Source: Streptomyces sp. R33 (GTDB taxonomy: Bacteria > Actinomycetota > Actinomycetes > Streptomycetales > Streptomycetaceae). From it: a DNA stretch of 64,000 nucleotides. How positions within the stretch are numbered: the stretch's first letter is position 1; every line of letters starts with the position of its first letter. Below, in pieces: positions 27,799 to 35,538 of the stretch. The position numbers and the translations under genes were made by a program. The notes under the pieces are model-generated. The model was not told the DNA's origin. It saw only the letters and a list, made by a program, of their open reading frames with translations, and ran no database searches. The stretch lies in the NCBI RefSeq assembly GCF_041200175.1, contig NZ_CP165727.1:7620001-7684000 (forward strand). Direction: 5' to 3'.

Positions 27799-29637
27799 AT
27801 GGGCTCTGGAGTCTTCGCGAAGCTGGGCGGTGCGGTCACCGCCAAGACGGCCGCCGTGGCGGCCGCGGGCGCCCTGGTGGTGTCCGGTGCGGTGGGGGCC
27901 GGCGTATGGGCGCTCGGCGGCGGCCCGCAGCTGGCGGTCGTCCAGCGCAGCGTCTCCGTATCGGTCGCGGCGGGTGGCGAGCAGTCCGCGGTCGCCGCCT
28001 GCCAGGCCCACGAGAGGGCGCTCGGCGGCGGGTACGCGATCACCGGTACGGGATTCGCCACGAGCAGCCTCTTCGTGGGCGATGCCTGGCTGGCGGCCGC
28101 GTACAACCCGGACACCGCGCCGGCCACGCTCACTTCGTACGCGCTGTGCGTCAATGCGAAACCCGAGTTCCTCGGCGGCATCGGCTGGACCGAGCAGGCG
28201 CACGCGTTCCACGACCGGGGCAACAAGATCACCAGCGCCAGCGGCGGCGGGACCATCCACGACCTCACGACCGACGGGCCTTTCGCGGACACGGCCGAGC
28301 ACGCCACCGCCTGGCCCTCGTGCTCCGGCGACTTCACCCCGGTGGGCATCGAGTTCCGGGCGGGCCGCACCGTGTCGGGCCGCGCCGTCGCGCCGGCCCC
28401 GCTCGACAGCCTGACCACGAAGTCGGCGGGGGCAGGCGTCACCAAGCCCGTGCCGAAGGTCGCGCTCAACCCGGGCACCCGGCTGAGCACCGCCGTGTTT
28501 GCGCTCCGCTCGTCCGAGTTCATCACGCACCAGACCCGGATCGAGGACCCGCAGCCACCGGAGGCGAACTACGCGGTCGCCGTCCGTCCGATCTGTGTCC
28601 GGCTGAAGAACGTGTCCGTGGCCACCGCCAAGGTGGCGGTGGCCGCCGGCGGCAGCGCGGACGCGGCCGTGTCCTGTCCTAAGGGGAGGCTGATCGTCGG
28701 CGGCGGCTTCCAGTTCCCCGCCGACAACGAGTCGGGCGCCTCGGAGGCTCCGACGCGCTTCTTCGGCGACGGCTGGCTGTACGCGCCGACCCATGCGCCC
28801 GCGGCGGCCGGTGAGCCCACGGGCGCCAAGGTGAAGGCCTGGCACGTCACCGGCCGGAACCAGCAGAAGGCCGGTGCCGTCTACCAGAACTCGGTCTGGA
28901 TCGAGCACAGCGACCGCGAGACGCTCACCGGCAACGGCTACTTCGACACGCACCGCCGCGGCCCGGACGACCAGGAGCTGCACGTCTCGCCGGTGCCGGA
29001 CAGTCAGGAGCTGGTGGCCAGCGCAGTCTGCGCGAAGATCGACGCCAAGCCCACCGAGCCGGCCAAGGCCCCCGCGCCGCCCGCCGTCACCCGGCCGGAA
29101 CTGCCGCACGCACTCGACCCGCTGCCGGGCGCGACGGGTGACACGGGCTCCGCGTCGCCCTCGGCCTCTGCCCCGACCCCGGGCGCCTCGCCCACGACGA
29201 GCCCGACCGCCCCGCCCGGTACGTCTCCCACGCCCGGCAGCCCCAACAGCCCGGGAACCCCGACGACGGGCCGTCCCAGCCGGCCGGCCACCCCGTCGCA
29301 GAGCGGTTCGCCGACCCGGCAGCAGCCGCAGGCCCCGGCGGTGAGCATCCAGCAGCCCGGTGCCGGAGGCCAACTGCGGCGCGGTTGCGAGGAGTCGTTC
29401 GCCGGGACGGCCCGGACCCGCCCGGGCAACGAGCCCGTCACCGACCCGCAGTACACGAGCTGGCGGATCAACGGGCCCAACGGTCCGATGACGCTGGGCG
29501 CGGGCGCGTCGGGGCGCTTCCTCGTGCCCCTGCTGCCCGACGGAACGTACAAGCTCGTGTTCAGCGCCACCGATCCGGCGGCCGGGCTCACCGGCAGCGC
29601 GGAGATCTCCGTCAGGATCGTGGGCTGCCTGCGCTGA
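27799..29637 (+). CDS. Large exported or anchored protein of unknown function
   Basis: 612 aa. The ATG at 27799 lies 9 bases after GGGGGAGAGG. Residues about 15-40 are one hydrophobic segment (VAAAGALVVSGAVGAGVWAL), a signal anchor or uncleaved signal. Two related extracellular modules follow (ERALGGGYAITGTGF near 75, RLIVGGGFQFPADN near 300), each with paired cysteines; this suggests an internal duplication. Residues about 430-520 are a Pro/Ser/Thr/Gly-rich stalk. The C-terminal 95 residues form a small Ig-like beta domain with two cysteines, ending IVGCLR. I do not recognise the family. Confidence 0.75.
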   Translation: MGSGVFAKLGGAVTAKTAAVAAAGALVVSGAVGAGVWALGGGPQLAVVQRSVSVSVAAGGEQSAVAACQAHERALGGGYAITGTGFATSSLFVGDAWLAAAYNPDTAPATLTSYALCVNAKPEFLGGIGWTEQAHAFHDRGNKITSASGGGTIHDLTTDGPFADTAEHATAWPSCSGDFTPVGIEFRAGRTVSGRAVAPAPLDSLTTKSAGAGVTKPVPKVALNPGTRLSTAVFALRSSEFITHQTRIEDPQPPEANYAVAVRPICVRLKNVSVATAKVAVAAGGSADAAVSCPKGRLIVGGGFQFPADNESGASEAPTRFFGDGWLYAPTHAPAAAGEPTGAKVKAWHVTGRNQQKAGAVYQNSVWIEHSDRETLTGNGYFDTHRRGPDDQELHVSPVPDSQELVASAVCAKIDAKPTEPAKAPAPPAVTRPELPHALDPLPGATGDTGSASPSASAPTPGASPTTSPTAPPGTSPTPGSPNSPGTPTTGRPSRPATPSQSGSPTRQQPQAPAVSIQQPGAGGQLRRGCEESFAGTARTRPGNEPVTDPQYTSWRINGPNGPMTLGAGASGRFLVPLLPDGTYKLVFSATDPAAGLTGSAEISVRIVGCLR

Positions 29638-29766
29638 AGGCCGAACGGGGAACACCCTTCGGGGGGACCGGCGGTACGAGGGTGGTCGGGGATCCGGGCG
29701 GAGAGGATCATGAGGAGGGCGCCGGCCCGCCGGGCCCCGCCCCGCCACCGAGTTCAGGAGGTACGT

Positions 29767-31404
29767 GTGTCTGCCGCGTCGAGCACCGCGTCGTCGAGTT
29801 ACGCATCCGGGGTCTTCGAAGTGCCGCTGCTGGGCGACACGATCGGCGAGAACCTGGACCGCACCGTCCGCCGGTTCCCCGACCGCGACGCCCTCGTCGA
29901 CCTCGCCGCCGGGCGCAGGTGGACGTACGCGGAGCTCGCCGCCGACGTCGACGCCCTCGCGCTGGGCCTGCTGGACCTGGGCATCGCGAAGGGGGACCGG
30001 GTCGGCATCTGGGCGCCGAACCGTGCCGAGTGGACGCTGGTGCAATACGCCACCGCGAAGATCGGCGCCATCCTCGTCACCGTCAACCCGGCATACCGCT
30101 CGCACGAGTTGGAGTACGTCCTGAGGCAGTCCGGGATCCGGCTGCTCGTCGCGGCGGAGCGCTTCAAGACCTCCGATTACGCCGGGATGATCGAGGAGGT
30201 GGGCCCGCACTGCCCGGAGCTGGAGTTCACGGTCCTCCTGGACGGGCCGCGGTGGACGGCCCTGCTCGACCAGGGCCGCCGGGGCGATCCGGCCGACCTC
30301 GTCCGCGCCGGAGCCGAGTTGAGCCCGGACGATCCGGTCAACATCCAGTACACCTCGGGGACCACAGGCTTCCCCAAGGGTGCGACCCTGTCGCACCACA
30401 ACATCCTCAACAACGGCTTCTTCGTGGGCGAGTTGTGCCACTACACCGAGCAGGACCGGGTCTGCATCCCGGTGCCCTTCTACCACTGCTTCGGCATGGT
30501 CATGGGAAACCTCGCCTGCACCAGCCACGGCGCGGCGATGGTGATCCCGGCGCCGTCGTTCGACCCGGAGGCGACCCTCGCCGCGGTCGAGGCGGAGTCC
30601 TGCACCTCCCTGTACGGGGTCCCCACGATGTTCATCGCCGAGCTGGCCGCACCCGGCTTCGACGCGTACGACCTGTCCAGCCTGCGCACGGGGATCATGG
30701 CGGGCTCGCCCTGCCCGGTCGAGGTGATGAAGGAGGTCATCCACCGGATGGGCATGCGCGAGGTGTCCATCTGCTACGGGATGACGGAGACCTCGCCGGT
30801 GTCGACGCAGACCCGCGCCGACGACTCCGTCGAGCGCCGGGTGTCCACCGTCGGCCGCGTCGGACCGCACCTGGAGGTCAAGGTGGTCGATCCGCAGTCG
30901 GGGCGGACCGTGCCCCGCGGCGAGCCGGGGGAGCTCTGCACCCGCGGCTACTCGGTGATGCTCGGCTACTGGGGCGAGCCGGAGCGCACCGCCGAGGCCG
31001 TCGACGCGGCGCGCTGGATGCACACCGGCGACCTGGCGGTGATGGACGAGGACGGCTATCTGAGCATCACCGGCCGCATCAAGGACATGGTGATCCGCGG
31101 CGGGGAGAACGTGTACCCGCGGGAGATCGAGGAGTTCCTCCACGCCCATCCGGACGTCCTGGACGTCCAGGTCATCGGTGTCCCCGACCCCAAGTACGGG
31201 GAGGAGCTGATGGCGTGGGTGCGGATGCGCGAGGGGGCGCAGCCGCTGACCGCGGCCGCCGTCCGCACCTTCTGCGAGGGACGGCTGGCCCATTTCAAGA
31301 TCCCGCGGTACGTGCACGTCGTGGACGAGTTCCCGATGACCGTGACCGGGAAGATCCGCAAGGTCGAGATGCGCGAGGCGGCCGCCCGGCTGCTGGAGGC
31401 CTAG
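29767..31404 (+). CDS. Acyl-CoA synthetase (FadD-type AMP-binding ligase)
   Basis: 545 aa. The GTG at 29767 sits 5 bases after AGGAGG, better than the ATG at 29710. The ANL-family motifs are complete: YTSGTTGFPKGATLSH (P-loop), YGMTETSP, MHTGDLAVMDEDGY, KDMVIRGGENVYPREIEE and the terminal GKIRK lysine. This layout is that of fatty acyl-CoA ligases, which adenylate a carboxylic acid and pass it to CoA. No carrier-protein or condensation domain is fused. The chain-length preference is unknown. A 15-bp stem spanning the stop codon acts as terminator. Confidence 0.9.
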   Translation: MSAASSTASSSYASGVFEVPLLGDTIGENLDRTVRRFPDRDALVDLAAGRRWTYAELAADVDALALGLLDLGIAKGDRVGIWAPNRAEWTLVQYATAKIGAILVTVNPAYRSHELEYVLRQSGIRLLVAAERFKTSDYAGMIEEVGPHCPELEFTVLLDGPRWTALLDQGRRGDPADLVRAGAELSPDDPVNIQYTSGTTGFPKGATLSHHNILNNGFFVGELCHYTEQDRVCIPVPFYHCFGMVMGNLACTSHGAAMVIPAPSFDPEATLAAVEAESCTSLYGVPTMFIAELAAPGFDAYDLSSLRTGIMAGSPCPVEVMKEVIHRMGMREVSICYGMTETSPVSTQTRADDSVERRVSTVGRVGPHLEVKVVDPQSGRTVPRGEPGELCTRGYSVMLGYWGEPERTAEAVDAARWMHTGDLAVMDEDGYLSITGRIKDMVIRGGENVYPREIEEFLHAHPDVLDVQVIGVPDPKYGEELMAWVRMREGAQPLTAAAVRTFCEGRLAHFKIPRYVHVVDEFPMTVTGKIRKVEMREAAARLLEA

Positions 31405-31417
31405 CAGCCGGGCGGCC
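31380..31417. terminator. Terminator overlapping the acyl-CoA synthetase stop
   Basis: A perfect 15-bp stem (GGCCGCCCGGCTGCT, 31380-31394; complement 31403-31417) with an 8-base loop that includes part of the stop codon. It lies between convergent genes. Confidence 0.72.
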
Positions 31418-31425
31418 GGCGCGGT

Positions 31426-31752
31426 TCAGTCGCGGGGAGACAGCTCGGCCATGGCGCTCCAGCCCTGGCCGGGCACCTCGACGTGGATGATCTCCGGCGT
31501 GCCGGCGATGGCACCCGCGAGGGTCTCCATACCGGCCTTGAAGTGGTCGGACGCGACATGGGCGGCGCCCGCCTCGGCGTCGGTGAAGGCCTCCAGGAGC
31601 GTGTACTTGTTGGGGTCGTCGACGCTGCGCGACCAGTCGTAGAAGAGGTTGCCCGGCTCGTTGCGGGTGGCCCGGGTGAAGTCGTCGACGAGGGTGAGCC
31701 AGTTGTCGCTGTGCTCCGGACGGACGTCGAACCTGACGGCGATGAAGATCAT
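31426..31752 (-). CDS. ABM-domain monooxygenase (YgiN-like)
   Basis: 108 aa; ATG at 31752. The single antibiotic-biosynthesis-monooxygenase domain shows the usual start IAVRFDVRPEHSDNW, central LFYDWSRSVDDPNKYTLLE and AHVASDHFKAGM with the conserved histidines. These dimeric ferredoxin-fold proteins oxidise quinols or act on aromatic compounds without cofactor. It lies 88 bp downstream of, and on the same strand as, an IclR regulator, with a dyad in the gap, so IclR control is likely. Confidence 0.85.
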   Translation of the reverse strand: MIFIAVRFDVRPEHSDNWLTLVDDFTRATRNEPGNLFYDWSRSVDDPNKYTLLEAFTDAEAGAAHVASDHFKAGMETLAGAIAGTPEIIHVEVPGQGWSAMAELSPRD

Positions 31753-31802
31753 GCCGACCAGCCTGGCAGGCCCCCGCGGGCCGCGCATCCCCATCGCGCC
31801 GT

Positions 31803-31824
31803 GTTTCCGGCAGGGTCGGAAAAC
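31803..31824. promoter_or_regulatory. Candidate IclR operator
   Basis: The dyad GTTTCCG-N7-CGGAAAAC lies in the gap between the IclR gene and the ABM monooxygenase gene. Its spacing and TTCC/GGAA arms resemble known IclR-family sites. Inferred, not tested. Confidence 0.5.
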
Positions 31825-31840
31825 CTGCGCGCCGGGCGGC

Positions 31841-32584
31841 TCAGGCGCAGTCCGCGGCAGCCTGCGCGAGCGCGGTGCGGATCTGCTGCGGGCGCCGCCG
31901 GAACTCCTCGGTCGGCAGCGACACCGACAGGGCGTGCACCGCCTCGCCTTCGTCCCCGCGCCCGCGCGGCAGGGCGACGGCCAGGCAGGAGTACGAGGGA
32001 TCGGCCTCCCCGACGGAGAGCGCGAACCCTTGTCCCCGGACCCGCGACAGCTCCGCCTCCAGCAGCTCGGCACTGGTGATGGTGGCCCCGGTCAGGCGGG
32101 CCATCCCGTGCTCGGCCAGGTACCGCCGCCGCAGCGGCCGGGGCAGCTCGGCGAGCAGTGCCTTGCCGTGCGCGGTGGCATGCGCCCGGGTCTCCCGCCC
32201 GGGCGTGAACGGGTTCGCCGCATCCGTGACGGGGGCGGTGGTGTCGACGACGGTGATCAGGCCGCCCCGGTAGGCGGTGTGGTACGCCTCGGCGCCGGTG
32301 GCGCGGCGCAGCCGGGTCAGCAGATCGGCCATGCGCGGCGCGGGCTCCAGCTGCCGCAGGAGGCTCCGCTGCAGCCCTGGAATGTGCGGTCCCAGCACGT
32401 ACCCCTGCGCGGTGCGGACGAGGTACCCGCGTTCGGTCAGCGGGGCCAGCAGGTGGTAGGCGGTGGACAGGGAGCATTCCGTCCGGCGTGCCAGCGCCTT
32501 GGCGCTGACGGGCCCGGCCGCGTCGGCGACGGCGTCGAGGATCGCCAGCGCGCGGTCGACGGACTGCGGACCGGTGGGCGGCAT
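31841..32584 (-). CDS. IclR-family transcriptional regulator
   Basis: 247 aa; ATG at 32584 with GGGAGAA upstream. Residues about 5-65 are the winged helix (SVDRALAILDAVADAAGPVS, then ALARRTECSLSTAYHLLAPL). Residues about 75-245 are the IclR effector domain, with AHATAHGKALLAELP and GATITSAELLEAEL, and the ending LPTEEF. IclR proteins respond to aromatic or small organic acids. The likely target is the ABM monooxygenase gene directly downstream. Confidence 0.92.
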   Translation of the reverse strand: MPPTGPQSVDRALAILDAVADAAGPVSAKALARRTECSLSTAYHLLAPLTERGYLVRTAQGYVLGPHIPGLQRSLLRQLEPAPRMADLLTRLRRATGAEAYHTAYRGGLITVVDTTAPVTDAANPFTPGRETRAHATAHGKALLAELPRPLRRRYLAEHGMARLTGATITSAELLEAELSRVRGQGFALSVGEADPSYSCLAVALPRGRGDEGEAVHALSVSLPTEEFRRRPQQIRTALAQAAADCA

Positions 32585-32700
32585 GCTGGGTTCTCCCGAG
32601 GTGGTGCGTGCACGGATCCCCCGAGCCTATGGCGCAGCGGACGGGCGGCGTTCATCGAACGTTGACCGGACGCAGAGGGGGAGCGCGCACAGTCGTGCGC

Positions 32701-33399
32701 ATGGACAGCGAACACGACGCCCGCGCGGGGCGGTACGACCCTGCGGCGGCTGCGGATCTCACCGGTATCCGGCTCGCCCACCGCGCGATCCTGGCCGACA
32801 TCGAGCGCCTCGCCCGGCTGCTCGCCGCTCTCGCCGCGGCCGCGGAACCGGCCGGACCCGCGAGGGCGGAGGCCGTCGCCCGGTACGTGCACCGCTACCA
32901 CTCCGTCGTACGCGGTCACCACCGCGGCGAGGACGAGATCCTGTGGCCGGTGGTCCTGGACGCCGTACCCGACGCGGCCGACGCGGTGGCCGGCATCGTG
33001 CGCTTCCTCCACGACCACGAGGCCCTCGATGCGCTCCAGGCCGCCTGCGACGCGGCCGCGGACCGCTTCGCCGCGGAACCGGGCCGGCACGCCCGGCGGT
33101 TGGCCGGGCTCCTCGCCGACCAGCGGGACCTGCTGGCCGAGCACATCGAAGCCGAGGAGCGGCACGTCTTCCCGGTCATCGCCGCCCGGGTGCCCGGCGC
33201 CGCCTACGCCGCCGCGGAGGCGCGCATCCGCAGCGCCGACCGGTCCGCCGACCCGGTGTGGGCCCGTGCCTGGCTGCTGAGCCACGCCACCGAGGACGAG
33301 GCCCGCCGCCTGCTGCCCGGCGCCGTCGCGAACCCGGCCGCCCTGGAACCCCTGCTGCAGGAGTACGCCGCCGAAGTGGCGCTGGTGTTCGCGGCCTGA
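32701..33399 (+). CDS. Hemerythrin/HHE-domain protein
   Basis: 232 aa from the ATG at 32701; a GTG two codons earlier is equally possible. The nearest ribosome-like site (GAGGGGGAG) is 14-20 bases upstream, which is long, so a leaderless message is possible. Histidines and acids of a four-helix HHE fold are in LAHRAILADI, HRYHSVVRGHHRGEDEILWP, FLHDHEALD and LAEHIEAEERHVFP. Such proteins bind a di-iron centre and respond to oxygen, nitric oxide or iron. Divergent from the IclR gene. Confidence 0.85.
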   Translation: MDSEHDARAGRYDPAAAADLTGIRLAHRAILADIERLARLLAALAAAAEPAGPARAEAVARYVHRYHSVVRGHHRGEDEILWPVVLDAVPDAADAVAGIVRFLHDHEALDALQAACDAAADRFAAEPGRHARRLAGLLADQRDLLAEHIEAEERHVFPVIAARVPGAAYAAAEARIRSADRSADPVWARAWLLSHATEDEARRLLPGAVANPAALEPLLQEYAAEVALVFAA

Positions 33400-33408
33400 C
33401 CGCGGGTT

Positions 33409-34296
33409 TCAGCCGTCGGCCCACTGCCGGGCGAGCGAGGCGAAGGCGCGGGCGGCGGCGCTCTCGTACGCGCTCTCCCGGCGCAGGAGGACCACGGTCC
33501 GCGCCGGGAGGGCGGGGACGAGGGGGACGGGGTGCAGCGGGGTGTGGTCGCGGGTGACGGCGTCGGGGAGCACCGTGGCGAGCCCGGTGCGCCGGACGAT
33601 CTCGGTGAGGGCGCTGATGGAGTTGGCCTCCACCGCGATCGGCGGTTCGATGCGGTGCCGGTGGAAGTACGCGTCGATGTGGGCCCGCGTCGCGAAGTCG
33701 CCGCTGAGCAACGCGAGCGGGCACGCGGCGAGTTCGGACACCTGAAGGGGCTCGGTACGGCCGGCGTGCGGGTGGGCGGCGCCGACCACCAGGCAGAGCG
33801 ACTCGGTGAACAGATCGGTGGCGCCGACGCCGGGCAGGTACGTGCTCTGGAAGGCGATCCCCAGGTCGACGGCATCGGCCAGCAGCGCTGACTCCAGCCG
33901 ACTCTGCGTCATCTCCTCGACGGTCAGGGTGATTCCGGGGTGCCGGGCATGCAGTTCGGCGGCCAGCGGGCCCAGCAGGTACGCGGTGAAGGTCGGCGTC
34001 ATGGCGAGGCGCAGGCTGCCGCGGGAGAGGTCCGCCACGTCCAGGACGGCCCGCTCGGCGGCGGCAAGGTCCTGGAGTGCGCGGCGCGCGTACGGGAGGA
34101 AGGTCGCGCCCGCGTCGGTCAGGCGTACGGCGCGCCCCGTACGGTCCAGCAGCTGGACCCCCACGGTCCGCTCCAGCTGCCTGATCTGCTGCGACAGCGT
34201 GGGCTGCGAGACGTGCAGCTCCTCGGCGGCGCGGGTGAAGCTGCCGTGCTCGGCCACGGCCAGCAGATAGCGGAGATGGCGCAGTTCCAGGGGCAT
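33409..34296 (-). CDS. cynR: LysR-type regulator of cyanate genes (CynR)
   Basis: 295 aa; ATG at 34296, with TTG at 34320 as an alternative. Residues about 1-60 are the LysR helix-turn-helix (HGSFTRAAEELHVSQPTLSQ), followed by the periplasmic-binding-type effector domain (LRLAMTPTFTAYLLGPLAAE, VDLGIAFQS, GLATVLPDAV). The divergent neighbours are carbonic anhydrase and cyanase, the classic cyn arrangement in which CynR with cyanate activates transcription. A -10-like TATACT lies only 7 bases before the ATG, suggesting a leaderless transcript. Confidence 0.88.
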   Translation of the reverse strand: MPLELRHLRYLLAVAEHGSFTRAAEELHVSQPTLSQQIRQLERTVGVQLLDRTGRAVRLTDAGATFLPYARRALQDLAAAERAVLDVADLSRGSLRLAMTPTFTAYLLGPLAAELHARHPGITLTVEEMTQSRLESALLADAVDLGIAFQSTYLPGVGATDLFTESLCLVVGAAHPHAGRTEPLQVSELAACPLALLSGDFATRAHIDAYFHRHRIEPPIAVEANSISALTEIVRRTGLATVLPDAVTRDHTPLHPVPLVPALPARTVVLLRRESAYESAAARAFASLARQWADG

Positions 34297-34303
34297 GAGC
34301 GCA

Positions 34304-34356
34304 AGTATAGATGTCACCAATAGCGATCATGAATGACGCGTCTTGGACACTATAGG
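34304..34356. promoter_or_regulatory. Divergent cynR / cynTS promoter-operator region
   Basis: On the minus strand TTCATG-N18-TATACT (34333 to 34304) fits a promoter for cynR. On the plus strand TATAGG at 34351-34356 is a -10 candidate for cynTS. An outer dyad TATAG (34306-34310) / CTATA (34350-34354) spans both, as expected for a LysR regulator between divergent genes. Confidence 0.5.
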
Positions 34357-34420
34357 TACAGGTCATGCAGGGTGGAACTCGTCAGCCCGACCAGGGCGGG
34401 CACCACCGAAGGGAGTGACC

Positions 34421-35023
34421 GTGCAAGACCTCGCCGAGGGCGTCGCGCACTTTCAGCAGGACGTCTTCCCGGCCAAGGCGGAGCTCTTCGCCCGCCTGGC
34501 GACCACCCACCGGCCGCACACGCTCTTCATCAGCTGCTCCGACGCCCGTGTCGTCCCGGAGCTGATCACCCAGCGGGAACCGGGCGAGCTGTTCGTCATC
34601 CGGACCGCCGGCAACCTCGTACCGGCCCACGCGGACGGTGCCCGGACCGACGGCGCCGACGGCGTGACGGCCGGCATCGAGTACGCGCTCGCCGTCCTGG
34701 GCGTCCGCGACATCGTGATCTGCGGACACTCCGCCTGCGGCGCGATGACCGCACTCGCCGCGGGCCAGGACCTGACGGAGCTGCCCGCCGTCTCCCGGTG
34801 GCTGCGTCACGCGGCGCCCACCGGGGCCCCGCACGGCGAGGTCGACGTGCTGATCCGGAACAACGTCGCCCTCCAGCTCGCCAACCTCGCCACGCACCCC
34901 GCGGTCGCCCGCGCTCTGGCCGGGGACGCCGTCACCCTGCACGGCTGGGTCTACGACATCCCCACCGGCGCGGTCGAGCGGATCGACCCCGCCACCGGCC
35001 GGCCCGCCGCCCTCGCAGCCTGA
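34421..35023 (+). CDS. cynT: Beta-carbonic anhydrase (CynT)
   Basis: 200 aa; the GTG at 34421 follows GAAGGGAG. Zinc ligands are in FISCSDARVVPE (Cys-Asp-Arg dyad) and ICGHSACGAM (His and Cys). The enzyme interconverts CO2 and bicarbonate. Beside cyanase it supplies the bicarbonate that cyanase consumes and retains CO2 released from cyanate. First gene of cynTS, transcribed away from cynR. Confidence 0.93.
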   Translation: MQDLAEGVAHFQQDVFPAKAELFARLATTHRPHTLFISCSDARVVPELITQREPGELFVIRTAGNLVPAHADGARTDGADGVTAGIEYALAVLGVRDIVICGHSACGAMTALAAGQDLTELPAVSRWLRHAAPTGAPHGEVDVLIRNNVALQLANLATHPAVARALAGDAVTLHGWVYDIPTGAVERIDPATGRPAALAA

Positions 35024-35067
35024 TCCGCCCCCTCCCCACCCACTCCACCCCTGAAAGGGAACCTCCC

Positions 35068-35538
35068 GTGATCCACGCCCAGTTCGACCCCACCGCCCGT
35101 CAGGCCCTGGCCGCCGCCGCCGTCGAGGCCAAGATCCGCAAGGACCTCACCTGGCAGCAGATCGCCGACGCGGCCGGCCTGTCGGTCGCCTTCGTCACCG
35201 CCGCGGTGCTGGGCCAGCACCCCCTGCCGGCCGCCTCCGCCGAGGCCGTCGCCGAGCTGCTCGGCCTCGACGCCGAGGCCGTGCTGCTCCTGCAGACGAT
35301 CCCCAGCCGGGGCTCGATCCCCGGCGGCATCCCCACCGACCCGACCATCTACCGCTTCCACGAGATGCTCCAGGTCTACGGCACCACCCTCAAGGCCCTG
35401 GTCCACGAGCAGTTCGGCGACGGCATCATCAGTGCGATCAACTTCAAGCTGGACGTCAGGAAGGTCGCGGACCCGGAAGGCGGCGAGCGCGCCGTCATCA
35501 CCCTCGACGGCAAGTACCTCCCCACCAAGCCGTTCTAG
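35068..35538 (+). CDS. cynS: Cyanate hydratase (cyanase, CynS)
   Basis: 156 aa; GTG at 35068 with GAAAGGGA 7 bases upstream. It matches the E. coli enzyme in length and numbering: the catalytic Arg96 and Glu99 are in IYRFHEM and Ser122 in GIISAINF. The N-terminal half is a helical bundle (AKIRKDLTWQQIADAAGLS). It converts cyanate and bicarbonate to ammonia and CO2. Co-transcribed with cynT, 44 bp upstream. Its stop codon overlaps the stop of the convergent gene in the sequence CTAG. Confidence 0.95.
   Translation: MIHAQFDPTARQALAAAAVEAKIRKDLTWQQIADAAGLSVAFVTAAVLGQHPLPAASAEAVAELLGLDAEAVLLLQTIPSRGSIPGGIPTDPTIYRFHEMLQVYGTTLKALVHEQFGDGIISAINFKLDVRKVADPEGGERAVITLDGKYLPTKPF

Noticed and set aside
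29767..31404. Adenylation enzyme considered as start of a nonribosomal-peptide cluster
   Set aside because: Stand-alone ligase with acyl-CoA synthetase motifs; no carrier, condensation or thioesterase genes nearby.
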